A DNA stretch of 64,000 bases from Rhineura floridana (lineage: Eukaryota; Chordata; Lepidosauria; Squamata; Rhineuridae), in assembly GCF_030035675.1 (NCBI RefSeq), contig NC_084483.1, positions 150,268,925 to 150,332,924 on the forward strand, in the 5' to 3' direction. Positions 43,475-53,500 of this stretch are shown piece by piece (position 1 is the stretch's first letter; each line of letters begins with the position of its first letter). The position numbers were made by a program, and so were the translations under genes. A model generated the notes under the pieces. It saw only the letters and a program-made list of their open reading frames with translations, was not told the origin of the DNA and did no database searches.

Positions 43475-45262
43475 ATGGACAACTACACCACTGACCACTG
43501 GTACCAATCACTGTGGATCATTGCAATTATGGAAAAGATCACACACCAGCTAAAGCTCCGACAAGGTTGTGACAAACCTGACACCTTCTATATGAAGCCA
43601 ACCACCTGTCTGTTAGATCCTTGCCCCTCGTGGCTCATTATGAGCTGCAAAGAGAGACTGAGCGAAGGGATCAAGGCAATGGTAAATGCATCCTTGGAAG
43701 AGGGTGCTATGCCACTAGCCCTCAAGGAGGCAATAATAAAACCTATCTTGAAAAAGCCCTCCTTGGATCCCCAAGAGCTGAATAACTTCCGCCCAGTCTC
43801 TAATTTGCCATTCTTGGGCAAGGTGATTGAACGAGTGGTGGCCAAACAGTTACAGACACACTTGGATGAAGCAGATTATCTAGATCCATTCCAATCGGGC
43901 TTCAGGACTGGACATGGAACTGAAACAGCCTTGGTCGCCCTGGTGGATGATATGAGAAGGGCGTTGGATAGGGGAGAATATACCCTCCTCGTCCTTCTTG
44001 ACCTCTCAGCGGCTTTTGATACTGTCGACCACGGTATCCTTTTAGATCGCCTGGAGGGATTAGGAATAGGGGGCACTGTTTTACGGTGGCTCCGTTCCTA
44101 TCTCTCAGACAGGCATCAACGGGTAGCATTGGGGGATGAGATTTCGGACCCTTGGCCTCTCACTTGTGGAGTCCCACAGGGTTCTATCCTCTTCCCCATG
44201 CTATTCAACATCTATGTAAAGCCGCTGGGGGCCATCATCAGGAGGTTTGGGCTGTAGTGCCACCAATATGCAGATGACACTCAGCTCTATCTCTCGTTAA
44301 AGTCCTCACTAGAGTTGGACGTGGACACCATGTCCAAGTGCCTGGAATACGTAAGTGGATGGATGGGGAGGAATAGGCTGAAACTAAACCCCGACAAGAC
44401 CGAGGTGTTGCTCGTGGGAGACAGGAGAAGATTGGGAAATATAGACCTGGTGTTTAAGGGGGTAAGATTGCCCCTGAAAGACAAGGTCCGCAGCCTCGGG
44501 GTCATTCTTGACTCCCAGCTGTCCATGGAGGCTCAGATTTCGGTAGTGAGCCAGGCAGCTTGGTATCAATTACATCTGATACGAAGGCTGCAACCCTACC
44601 TTCCTGCCCATCTGCTCCCAAGGGTGATACATGCCCTGGTTTCCTCCCGCTTAGACTACTGTAATGCGCTCTACGTGGGGCTACCCTTGAAAACGGTCCG
44701 GAAATTACAACTGATACAGAATGTGGCGGCACGATTGATCAAGAATGGCCGTCGCCGTGATCATATCACTCCGGTGCTAGTAGACCTACAGTGGCTACCA
44801 GTTGTTTACCGGGCACAATTCAAGGTGTTGGTGCTGACCTTTAAAGCCCTATATGGTTTCGGCCCAGTTTATCTGAAGGAGCACCTCCAGCATCACCAAT
44901 TATGCCGCCTGACGAGATCAGCCACACAAGACCTTCTCTCGGTCCCACCAGTCAAAACAGCGAGGCTGGTGAGGACTAGAGAGAGGGCATTTTCGATTAT
45001 GGACCCCACCCTCTGGAATTCCCTTCCTTTTGATCTTCGCCATGCCCCCTCCCTTACAGGTTTCCGCCGGGCCTTGAAGACCTGGCTGTTCAGGCAGGGC
45101 TATGGGATTTCTGAGATGGGTTAGTTTTTAATGCTGATTCAAGATGGATTGTGGTTTTATTGATTTATTATATTGTATGATTATAGAGTGGCCGTTAACT
45201 CGGTCAGATAGGCGACTCAGAAATAAAATTTTATTATTATTATTATTATTATTATTTATTAT
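43475..45262 (+). mobile_element. L2 LINE, 5'-truncated, with (ATT)n tail
   Basis: One reading frame runs from 43475 to 45124 with a single TAG at 44255-44257. It encodes RT blocks NFRPVSNLPFLGKVIE, LLDLSAAFDTVDHGIL, CGVPQGSILFPMLFN, then after the stop QYADDTQLYLSL, RLKLNPDKTEVLLVG and the thumb/C-terminal region [17 protein letters not shown] ending FRRALKTWLFRQG. The wording is that of the L2 (Maui-type) clade. The element ends in a short 3' UTR and an (ATT)n run at about 45226-45260. The YADD catalytic box is intact, so one nonsense codon is the main visible damage. It is intergenic between GTPBP2 and MAD2L1BP. Confidence 0.88.
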
Positions 45263-45414
45263 GATATGGCATAAATTCATTGACTTTACTTTAGAAGACA
45301 GTTTTATAAAGAGACCATGTATACAAGCTTGGCAGGTTTGTCAACAAAAATGAACAAGAAAACAATAGACTGTATGTTTTTCTATAGATTTATTTTTATT
45401 TTCAATCTAATACT

Positions 45415-45859
45415 TGTTGGCATGAGGCCTAGTAGTTTTCCATCAAGTCTGCAAAACTGTAACTAGGGGGAGTTTTGTCTTAGCCCAGTCTGGGAACGGA
45501 CTGCCAAGGCCGTTGCTATGGTAACCATCTGATAGACTGGGAAAGTTCTAACAGAGTCTGTAAGTTGTGTCTTCTGATTTATGCCTCTGATCTGTGAGGC
45601 TGGTCTTCTGATTTATGCCTCTGATCTGTGAGGCTGTTCTTCTGATTTATGCCTCTGAACTGAGAGGTTGTCTTTTGTGTTTACCCCCAGAGGGGGGAGA
45701 TGACTGAAGAAACTCTACCTGTATTTACTCTTAAGCCTTAAGCCATAATGTCTTAATAAAAGACTCTTAACATGCTCTAATGCTCTGAAGAAGTTTCTTG
45801 CTCAACTTAACTCCAACGTAATGTATGCTGTTTCACGCAACAACACACACACGCCAACA
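45415..45859 (+). repeat. 5' LTR of the copia-type element
   Basis: It contains three tandem 34-bp units starting tcttctgatttatgcctctg (45570-45603, 45604-45637, 45638-45671), the third more diverged. An aataaa lies near its end, as expected for the R/U5 boundary. Confidence 0.92.
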
Positions 45860-45951
45860 GGGGTTATGGGCCCAGATCCACAGCGCATTACACGGGAGTA
45901 AGTTGCTGGCCTGAACGGCAGACGGAGTTCCAGAGAGGGCAGCTTGATTGA

Positions 45952-48423
45952 TTGTACCAGACGGAGGTGAGCAACATGGCTGTAAACCTGTCTGGGGGAG
46001 GCTTGCCGATGGAACGACTTAATGAAAAGAATTATGGCAGCTGGAAGCCGAGAATGCGGGCTTTGCTAGTAAAAGAAGATTTATGGGAAGCTATTGAAGG
46101 TACACCCCCTGCACCCCTTTCAGCGGCTTGGACTAGGAACGATGAGCGAGCTCAAGCTTTTATACTTCTGGCTCTATCAGACTCTCAACTGCTACACGTG
46201 AGGGATGTTACAAACTCCAAACAGATGTGGGACCGGTTGGAAGGCATTCATGTGCAACAGACTGCGGGATCTAGATTGTGTTTGGCACGGAAGCTTTATC
46301 AAATGCGCTTCACGGGTGAGTGCGACATGTGTGAGCATCTCACGGAATTCAGACGCCTGTTTGCTGAGCTGACAGACCGAGGCGTCGAACACTCTGAACT
46401 TCAGAAGACCTATCTGATCCTGGCTTCGCTCGATGGGACTTGGAATAATATGGTCATGGCTTTCGAAGCCATGCCTGACGGAGGTTTGAACGTTGCGTTT
46501 ATTGAGGAAAAGCTGACCCAAGAATGGCAGCGGAGACAGGAGGCGAAAAGAGCCGAGTCGATGGAAGCTGTCGGGAGGCAAGAGGTGAAAAATGCTGTGC
46601 CGAAGGATAATAAACAGGAGCAGCAACAGAGGCTGAAGGCTTGTTTTATTTGCGGAGATCGACAGCATCTACAGCGGGAATGTCCAGTCAAGCGCAACTC
46701 CAGGGACGGAGGCTTGAAGCAGGGAAGTGTGAACTTTGTTTGTAAACAGAAGTCTCAAGATTTAGCACCTGTTAACTGGATTCTTGACAGCGGGGCAAGC
46801 CATATATTAATTAAAGACAGAAGTTTGTTTTACGTTTCAGAAGAAGTGCAGGACTTTGTGCACCTGGCAGATGGATCACGGAAATCTGTGGAAGCTAAAG
46901 GTCTGGTGAAGTTTGACAAGCTTGGAATAATGTCAGAATGTTTGTTTGTTCCGGAATTGGCTCATAATATTTTATCAGTTAGAAAACTGGTGAGTTGTAA
47001 TTATTCAATTTTGTTTCACAAAGACCAATGTTTTGTAATGAGGGGAGATCAAGTGTGCATGCAGGGAAGCCTGAATGATTCACAGTTTGTAATAAAGAGC
47101 AGTCAAGCAGGGTGTGCTGTGTTAAACGCTGAGGCACAGGTACATCAGGGCTGCGTCCATGAATGGCATCAAAGGCTGGGGCATGCAAACCTTGACACGA
47201 TTAAGAAAACCCCCATGCATAGTGAAAACATGAAATTGAAGGATTGTGGACAGTTAATGGATTGTGATTCTTGTCATAAAGCTAAAATGACTATTGCACC
47301 AATTAACCGGGAGGCTGAAAGAACCACAACAGCTCCCTACCAGCTAGTTCATGTTGATTTATCAGGGCCAATAAATGCTTCACGAGGAGGTGCGAAATTC
47401 TTCATGGTACTGGTAGATGATTTTTCAAGATTTTGTCATGTTTTTCTGTTAAAGCATAAAAGTGAAGCTGAGCAGAAGCTGAAACTGTTCATTAAGAGAA
47501 TCGAAACTCAACACGGCGTCACGGTGGGGGCTATACGCTCGGACCAAGGTGGGGAATTCACGAATAAGGCATTGAGTGACTTTCTGGAGAGTAAGGGAAT
47601 AAACCAGAATTTCACTGCTCCATTTAGCCCGTTTTCCAATGGAACTGCTGAGAGAAAAAATAGGGTGCTGCAGGAAGCAATGAGAGCCATGCTGATGGAT
47701 TGCAGTTTAGGGAATTCTTTCTGGGCAGAAGCAATTCTTTATGCGAATTACATTCACAATAGGGTATTACACAGTGCACTTGGAATGTCTCCTTATGAGA
47801 AAATCACTGGCAGAAAGCCTAAAATAGAACACATTCAAAAATTCGGGGCAAGGTGCTGGATCCACATTCCACAGGGGAAAAGGAGGGGCAAGCTTGCGCC
47901 CAGAGCACAGCAAGGTTTTGTTTTGGGATTTCAGAATGCATATTTCAGAGTTTGGTGTCCAGAAACACAGCAGTTAATTCTGAGCAGAAGCATTAAAGTC
48001 TCAGAAAAGCCTTGGGATCAAAGGCAGACAGTTATTCTTACAGGAACAGATGACACACAAACACGAACACAATCACAGACATTTAAGCCAAACCTTGACA
48101 TTAAAGTGGAAGGTACACAAATTCCTCTCAGAGATGCATTAAATGAGCTCATTTGTGGGAAACGCAGATCAAAGAAACGAAAAGCTGAGGAAATGGAAGA
48201 TCCTGGGCACGCGGTGCCAAGCACAAGCACAAGTACAAGCACAAATGGGGGGGCAGAGAGAGCCGAAGCTCTGGTTCCTTTAAGACGCTCTACAAGAGCA
48301 AATTTAGGCAAACCGCCTGAAAGATTTACCGTGGGATTAATAACAAGTCCTGGAATGAATAAAGTTGTAGAAATGGATCCTGAGACACTTTATTTGACAT
48401 GTGTTCAACCAAAGTTTGAGTGA
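45952..48423 (+). CDS. Copia-type gag-protease-integrase polyprotein (fossil element)
   Basis: The frame is 823 codons. Order of parts: gag (LNEKNYGSWKPRMRALL near the start, UBN2-type), a CCHC zinc knuckle (CFICGDRQHLQREC), aspartic protease (WILDSGASHI), the GAG-pre-integrase block (WHQRLGHANLD, then CHKAKM), integrase core with HVDLSGP, VDDFSRF, RSDQGGEF and TAERKNRVLQEA supplying the D-D-E triad, and the C-terminal GARCWIHIPQGKRRGK region. It ends in a basic linker with LRRSTRANLGKPPERF. A later ATG at 45976 is an equally good start. In the family the polyprotein is cut by its own protease. The product appears to lack reverse transcriptase. Confidence 0.88.
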   Translation: MYQTEVSNMAVNLSGGGLPMERLNEKNYGSWKPRMRALLVKEDLWEAIEGTPPAPLSAAWTRNDERAQAFILLALSDSQLLHVRDVTNSKQMWDRLEGIHVQQTAGSRLCLARKLYQMRFTGECDMCEHLTEFRRLFAELTDRGVEHSELQKTYLILASLDGTWNNMVMAFEAMPDGGLNVAFIEEKLTQEWQRRQEAKRAESMEAVGRQEVKNAVPKDNKQEQQQRLKACFICGDRQHLQRECPVKRNSRDGGLKQGSVNFVCKQKSQDLAPVNWILDSGASHILIKDRSLFYVSEEVQDFVHLADGSRKSVEAKGLVKFDKLGIMSECLFVPELAHNILSVRKLVSCNYSILFHKDQCFVMRGDQVCMQGSLNDSQFVIKSSQAGCAVLNAEAQVHQGCVHEWHQRLGHANLDTIKKTPMHSENMKLKDCGQLMDCDSCHKAKMTIAPINREAERTTTAPYQLVHVDLSGPINASRGGAKFFMVLVDDFSRFCHVFLLKHKSEAEQKLKLFIKRIETQHGVTVGAIRSDQGGEFTNKALSDFLESKGINQNFTAPFSPFSNGTAERKNRVLQEAMRAMLMDCSLGNSFWAEAILYANYIHNRVLHSALGMSPYEKITGRKPKIEHIQKFGARCWIHIPQGKRRGKLAPRAQQGFVLGFQNAYFRVWCPETQQLILSRSIKVSEKPWDQRQTVILTGTDDTQTRTQSQTFKPNLDIKVEGTQIPLRDALNELICGKRRSKKRKAEEMEDPGHAVPSTSTSTSTNGGAERAEALVPLRRSTRANLGKPPERFTVGLITSPGMNKVVEMDPETLYLTCVQPKFE

Positions 48424-48609
48424 ATAAAGTTTTGAACTGTACTGAGATGTAATTTTGAACTGTACTGAACTCAAAATGTATGATGCAATGTACTGAAATG
48501 TATTGCAAGAGGTATTGTAGAAATGTATTACTGTATGACTATGTATTGTGGAGATGTATTGTTGAGATTTTTTTTGTAATTGACAGACATGATGGGAAAA
48601 AGGGGGGCT

Positions 48610-49054
48610 TGTTGGCATGAGGCCTAGTAGTTTTCCATCAAGTCTGCAAAACTGTAACTAGGGGGAGTTTTGTCTTAGCCCAGTCTGGGAACGGACTGCC
48701 AAGGCCGTTGCTATGGTAACCATCTGATAGACTGGGAAAGTTCTAACAGAGTCTGTAAGTTGTGTCTTCTGATTTATGCCTCTGATCTGTGAGGCTGGTC
48801 TTCTGATTTATGCCTCTGATCTGTGAGGCTGTTCTTCTGATTTATGCCTCTGAACTGAGAGGTTGTCTTTTGTGTTTACCCCCAGAGGGGGGAGATGACT
48901 GAAGAAACTCTACATGTATTTACTCTTAAGCCTTAAGCCATAATGTCTTAATAAAAGACTCTTAACATGCTCTAATGCTCTGAAGAAGTTTCTTGCTCAA
49001 CTTAACTCCAACGTAATGTATGCTGTTTCACGCAACAACGCACACACGCCAACA
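48610..49054 (+). repeat. 3' LTR of the copia-type element
   Basis: Same length as the 5' LTR and nearly identical to it, including the three 34-bp units. It ends TTGGCG-type reversed as ccaaca, followed by the atact duplication. Confidence 0.92.
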
Positions 49055-49279
49055 ATACTATCCCTCGCAGCCTTTATGAGTTATTATTTTTACTATGTTC
49101 TCTCCTCCAAAAGTGAAGTGCACGCCAAAAGTTTGGTGGTTGTTAATTTTAAAGTTATACGTTTATCTATTTCTTCTTATTCATCCACAGTGATGTTCTA
49201 ATGGTTATGTAAAGCCATTATTTTTGATGAATGGAAGATAACTACTTTAAAATAATAAACATTGTTTACAAAAAAGAAA

Positions 49280-49402
49280 TCCCTGACATCTCCAGGTAAG
49301 ACTGGAAGAGGTCACTATCTGAAATCCTAGAGAGCCACTGCCAATTAGTGTAAACAATACTGAGCTGACTTGGTATACAGCAGGTTCCTATGCTGTTCCT
49401 GT
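49280..49402 (+). mobile_element. tRNA-related SINE fragment (second family)
   Basis: It contains gacatctccaggtaagact, agagagccactgccaattag, taaacaatactgagctgact and a caggttcctatgctgttcc tail, matching the 3' half of 8990-9178. Confidence 0.6.
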
Positions 49403-49471
49403 TAATATTGCTGATCAAACATTTGTAACTAATTGTCTAAAGCTGATCTGTGCTGCGTTTATAATGTAGCA

Positions 49472-49562
49472 TCTACACCAGCCTTCACCAGCTTGGTGCC
49501 CTCCAGCTGTTGCGGACAACTCCCATCAGCCCCAATGAGAGTTGTAGTCCAACCTGGATTGG
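49472..49562. mobile_element. MITE fragment (accaggttggg-type ends)
   Basis: The text accagcttggtgccctccag, aactcccatcagccccaatg and gagttgtagtccaacctgg belongs to a dispersed inverted-repeat family; related pieces are at 57206-57242 and 57548-57630. Confidence 0.5.
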
Positions 49563-49690
49563 AACAAGGTTGTGGAAGACTGATCCGTCACATGTTTGGT
49601 AGTGCTGATGGAAGACAGGATGACCAAAACTACAGTGATGACAGACGTGTGAACAGGTCGTGAGCTAAGAAAATGTGATTAGTATTAATA

Positions 49691-49889
49691 GTGATGTGGT
49701 ATAGTGGTTCAAGTTTTGGTCTAGGACTTGAGAAATGAAGGTTCAAATCCCCATTCAGTCATACAGCTCACGGGGTGATCTTGGGTCTGTCGTTATCCCT
49801 CACCCAAACCTATCTCACAGGATTATTGTAAGGATAAAATGAAGGAGAGAATGCGGAAAGGTGGGAGATAAATGTAATAAACTAAAGAA
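49691..49889 (+). mobile_element. tRNA-derived SINE (first family)
   Basis: Same order as 25413-25632: gtggtatagtggttcaag, B box aggttcaaatcccc, cacggggtgatcttgggtct, cctatctcacaggattattg and a gataaatgtaataaac tail. Confidence 0.78.
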
Positions 49890-50269
49890 AAACCAGAATT
49901 CAATTGTAATACGTTGAATTGGATATAAAATTTAAATGCTAGATGTTATTTAAAAAACCAACAAATTATGAGAATATTCACTAATAGGCAAAAACCCTTG
50001 CGGTTTAAGAACATACCTATAGCCAACAGATATCTCTATCAAACTTTAAAAAGCACGGAAATTGGGCAGCTATAGTGAATGCACCAGTGGAGCAGGAGAC
50101 TTGACCTCCTCTCTGACATATTGTACTCTCGTTGCTGTATAATTATTACTATATTTTTACTCCCAGAGAAAGGCAGCTGCAGGATTTTCTGTCTCAGGTA
50201 CCAGGGTAACGGCCAGCTTTGGATATTATGCACCTTGACTTAGGCCAGCAGGGGGCGATATTTGCTTTT

Positions 50270-50514
50270 CTGCTTCAGGCAGCAAAACTGGGCCACCCAG
50301 AGTAGAAAGGCGCCCCCCTCTCTGAGTCAAAGAACGGAACGCGAGTAAATTGCCACACACAGTACTACGGCCACCCGCAGCTCTCACTCTACCACCCTCA
50401 ACAAAGATAGCGCCGCGAGAATCTTTTTTGTTTTCGCAGTGACGTACCTGTAGTGTTCCCATGATGCCTTGGGAGGGCGGCCATTCAAACCCGAGCGAGA
50501 TTGAAGAGCAGAAA
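50270..50514 (+). promoter_or_regulatory. MAD2L1BP: MAD2L1BP promoter region, CpG-rich
   Basis: CpG-rich sequence starts near 50300 and continues through exons 1 and 2. The stretch gtagtgttcccatgatgcct just upstream of the start, and no visible TATA box, fit a CpG-island housekeeping promoter. The transcription start cannot be placed exactly. Confidence 0.5.
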
Positions 50515-53500
50515 ATGGCGGCGCCGAGAGCTACGCTACGAGAAGGTAAGGCTGAAAGGGGTGGCTGGGTGTCTTCTTTAAGCTTCGGGTGGGCTTTGGG
50601 CGGGCTTTGGGCTCTCGATGAAGGGTTTCCCCCATCCGTTGTGAGTCTCGGCCCCTTCTGCATCTCATGACATCGCTGTCGCCGGGTCTGTGCTTGGGTT
50701 CCATGAGTGACTCAGCCGGTCTGCCTTCTCCCTCTTGCAGTCGACCTGCCTCTCGTAGCAGACTCCGGCCCAGAATCCGGCTTGGAACTGCGTGACGCCT
50801 CCGCCATTGCTGTGACTGTGGCGGCCTCGCCGGTCGCTCCAGGTCCCAGCGGCGCCTTCGCGGTGTCTGTGGTTTTTCCCGGCTTCGTGACACGGGAGGG
50901 CTGTTTCCGTTTCACCTCCGAGCTCCTGAAGCACGTCTTGTACCAGAGGCAGCAGCTGCCCTTGCCTTACGAGCAGCTCGCCTGCTTCTACCGGAGGCAG
51001 CTTCCGGGAACCCCGGAGCAGGTGAGTTAAGCTGGGAACAAGACTGCTCCCACGTACACGAGATCGCATCTTCGCATTCCCCACAACACACGTGGAAGCT
51101 CTAGCACGTTCTCTCGCTTTAGTTCTCTGAGCTAGTGCTTTAGTCGGCTTTGAATGTGCGCCCCTTCAACCCACATTGGTTCCAAATGTGTTACAAAAAG
51201 GTCTGGCCTGCTCTCTGTCTTCCCCATGGAAGACAATCAGAGATAAGAGAAAGATTATAGGCTATTAAATCTGATCAGTAGAAACTCCCCTAACTTCCTT
51301 TTCTTCATATTTGCAACCACAAATGCAGATTGAAATCTTCATTTTATCTTTGGGTTCTCCGGTGGGTCAGACTTTGCTAAAACTGCTTTGTGTGTTCTGG
51401 AAGTCATGTGTAGAGAGCATCAGAGTGTGACCCACCTTCTGCATGGAGACTGTACTTAATGTGAATAATTCCTAACTGGGTATTAAAAAAGGTAATGGGA
51501 GCAATCTAACCTGATGAAACCCTTGATTGTGAGTCTAAGGCCCTATCTGCACTATACATTTAAAGTAGCATTGTATGTATGTATGTATATTTTATTTATT
51601 TATTAAATTTATATCCCGCCCTTCCTCCCAGAAGGAGCCCAAGGCGGCAAACAAAAACACTAAAAACACTCTAAAACAAAGGACTAAAACATCTTAAAAC
51701 AAAACAAAATTATAAAAAACAGCTTTAAAAACATCTTAAAAAGTAGTTCCAACACAGATGCACACTGGGATAAGATCTCTACTTAAAAGGCTTGTTAAAA
51801 GAGGAAGGTCTTCAATAGGCACCAAAAAGTTAACAGAGATAGCGCCTGTCTAATATTTAAGGGGAGGGAATTCCAAAGGGTAGGTGCCACTACACTAAAG
51901 GTTCACTTCCTATGTTGTGCAGAAGGGACCTCCTGATAAGATGGCATCTGCAGGAGGCCCTCACCTGCAGAATGCAGTGATTAACTGGGTATATAAGGGG
52001 TAAGATGATTTTTCAGCTATCCTGGTCCCAAAGTGCATAGGGTTTTGTACAACCAAACCAGAACCTTGAACTTGGCCCAGTAGCTAATGGGCAGCCAGTG
52101 CAATTCTTTCAGCAGCAAGGTAACATGTTGGCAGTACCCTGCCCCAGTGATCAGTCATGCCACCGCATTTTGCACCAGATGCAGCTTCCAGACCAATCTC
52201 AAGGGCAGCCCCACATAAAGCACATTACAGTAACCCAGCCTGGAAGTTACCAGTGTGTGGACAACAGTGGTCCAACTATCCTGGTCCAGAAACAGCCACA
52301 GCTGTCTTACCAGCCAAAGCTGGTAAAAGGCACTCCTAGCCACAGAGGTCACCTGAGCCTCTAGCGACAAAGTTGGATTCAGGAGCACCCCCAGACTACA
52401 GACCTGCTCTTTCAGAGGGAAACCATAACCAGGCCTGAACCCCATCCAAAGCATGGAACTGACCAATTATCTGAACTCAGGAACCACCAGCCCACAGCAC
52501 CTCCATCTTCCTAGGATTGAGAGTCAGTTTATTGGCCCTCATCCAGCCCACCACCGAGTCCAGGCAGCGGTCCAGGGCTTGTATGGCCTCTCCCGATTCA
52601 GATGTTACAGAGAAATAGAGCTAGGTATCATCATCGTACTGCTGACACCTCACCCCAAATCTCCTGATGACTGCTCCCAAGGGCTTCATATAGATGTTAA
52701 ACAGCACTGGGGACAAGATGGTACTCTGCGGCATCCCACAGCAGAACTGCCTGGGGGCCGAAAGACAATCACCCAATGCTATTCTCTGAAAATGGCCCTG
52801 GAGGTAGAATTGGAACTACTGTAAAATAGTGTCTCTGATATGCATCTCACTAAGTCAGCTCAGAAGGATACCATGGTCAATGGTATCAAAAGCCACTGAG
52901 AGATCAAGTAAAAATAACAGGGTTGCACTCCCCCTGTCCTTTTCCCGATAAAGGTCATCCATCCGGGCAACCAAAGCCAATTGAGTCCCATAACCAGGCC
53001 TGAACCTAGACTGGAATGGGTCAAGATAATCTGTTTCATCCAAGAGTACTTGCAACTGCTGTGCCACAACCCTCTCAATCTCCTTCCCTAAAAAGGGGGT
53101 ATTTGCGACCAGACAGTAGTTGTTGCTAACCAATGGGTTCAAGGTGGACTTTTTCACGAGCAGTCAGATCGTGGCCTCTTTCAGGACAGATTGGACCACT
53201 CCCTCCCACAAAAACGTGTTGACCACACCCTGGATCCACTCGGTCATACCCCCTCAGCAAACTTTAATAAGCCAAGAAGGGCAAGGGGTCAAGAGGACAC
53301 ATTGCTGGCCGCATTGTCACAAGCACTTTGTCTGCATCTTTGGGCCGCATCAACTGAAAATGATCCCAAGAAGTTGCAGCAGATGTTGTACCACTTTAAA
53401 CTGTCATGGCTTCCCCCAAGGAATCCTGGGAACTGTATTTTGTTACAGGTGCTTGAGAGTTGTTAGGAGACCCTTGTTCCCCTCTGTGTACACAATAGCT

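Larger units (their letters stand above)
45415..49054 (+). mobile_element. Ty1/copia-type LTR retroelement, very young, non-autonomous in appearance
   Basis: Two 445-bp LTRs (45415-45859 and 48610-49054) begin TG and end CA and differ at only about two positions, so insertion is recent. A 5-bp target duplication atact flanks the element (45410-45414 and 49055-49059). Just inside the 5' LTR (45861-45875) is gggttatgggcccag, complementary to the anticodon arm of vertebrate initiator Met-tRNA, the half-tRNA priming known for copia. A polypurine tract (48594-48607) precedes the 3' LTR. Between them is one frame with gag, protease and integrase; reverse transcriptase and RNase H are not seen. The domain order (integrase before where RT would be) marks the copia group, which is rare in vertebrates. 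Confidence 0.92.

Noticed and set aside
45570-45671. Three 34-bp units as a CRISPR-like array
   Set aside because: The units are contiguous without spacers and lie inside a retroelement LTR in a vertebrate genome.
50226-50893. Long minus-strand open frames across the MAD2L1BP promoter and exon 2
   Set aside because: They lie opposite a CpG-rich promoter and coding exon, have no recognised motif, and are explained by GC-rich sequence with few stops.
52098-52824. Plus-strand open frames of 88-123 codons in MAD2L1BP intron 2
   Set aside because: They are on the reverse strand of the L2 fragment and follow its decayed coding sequence.
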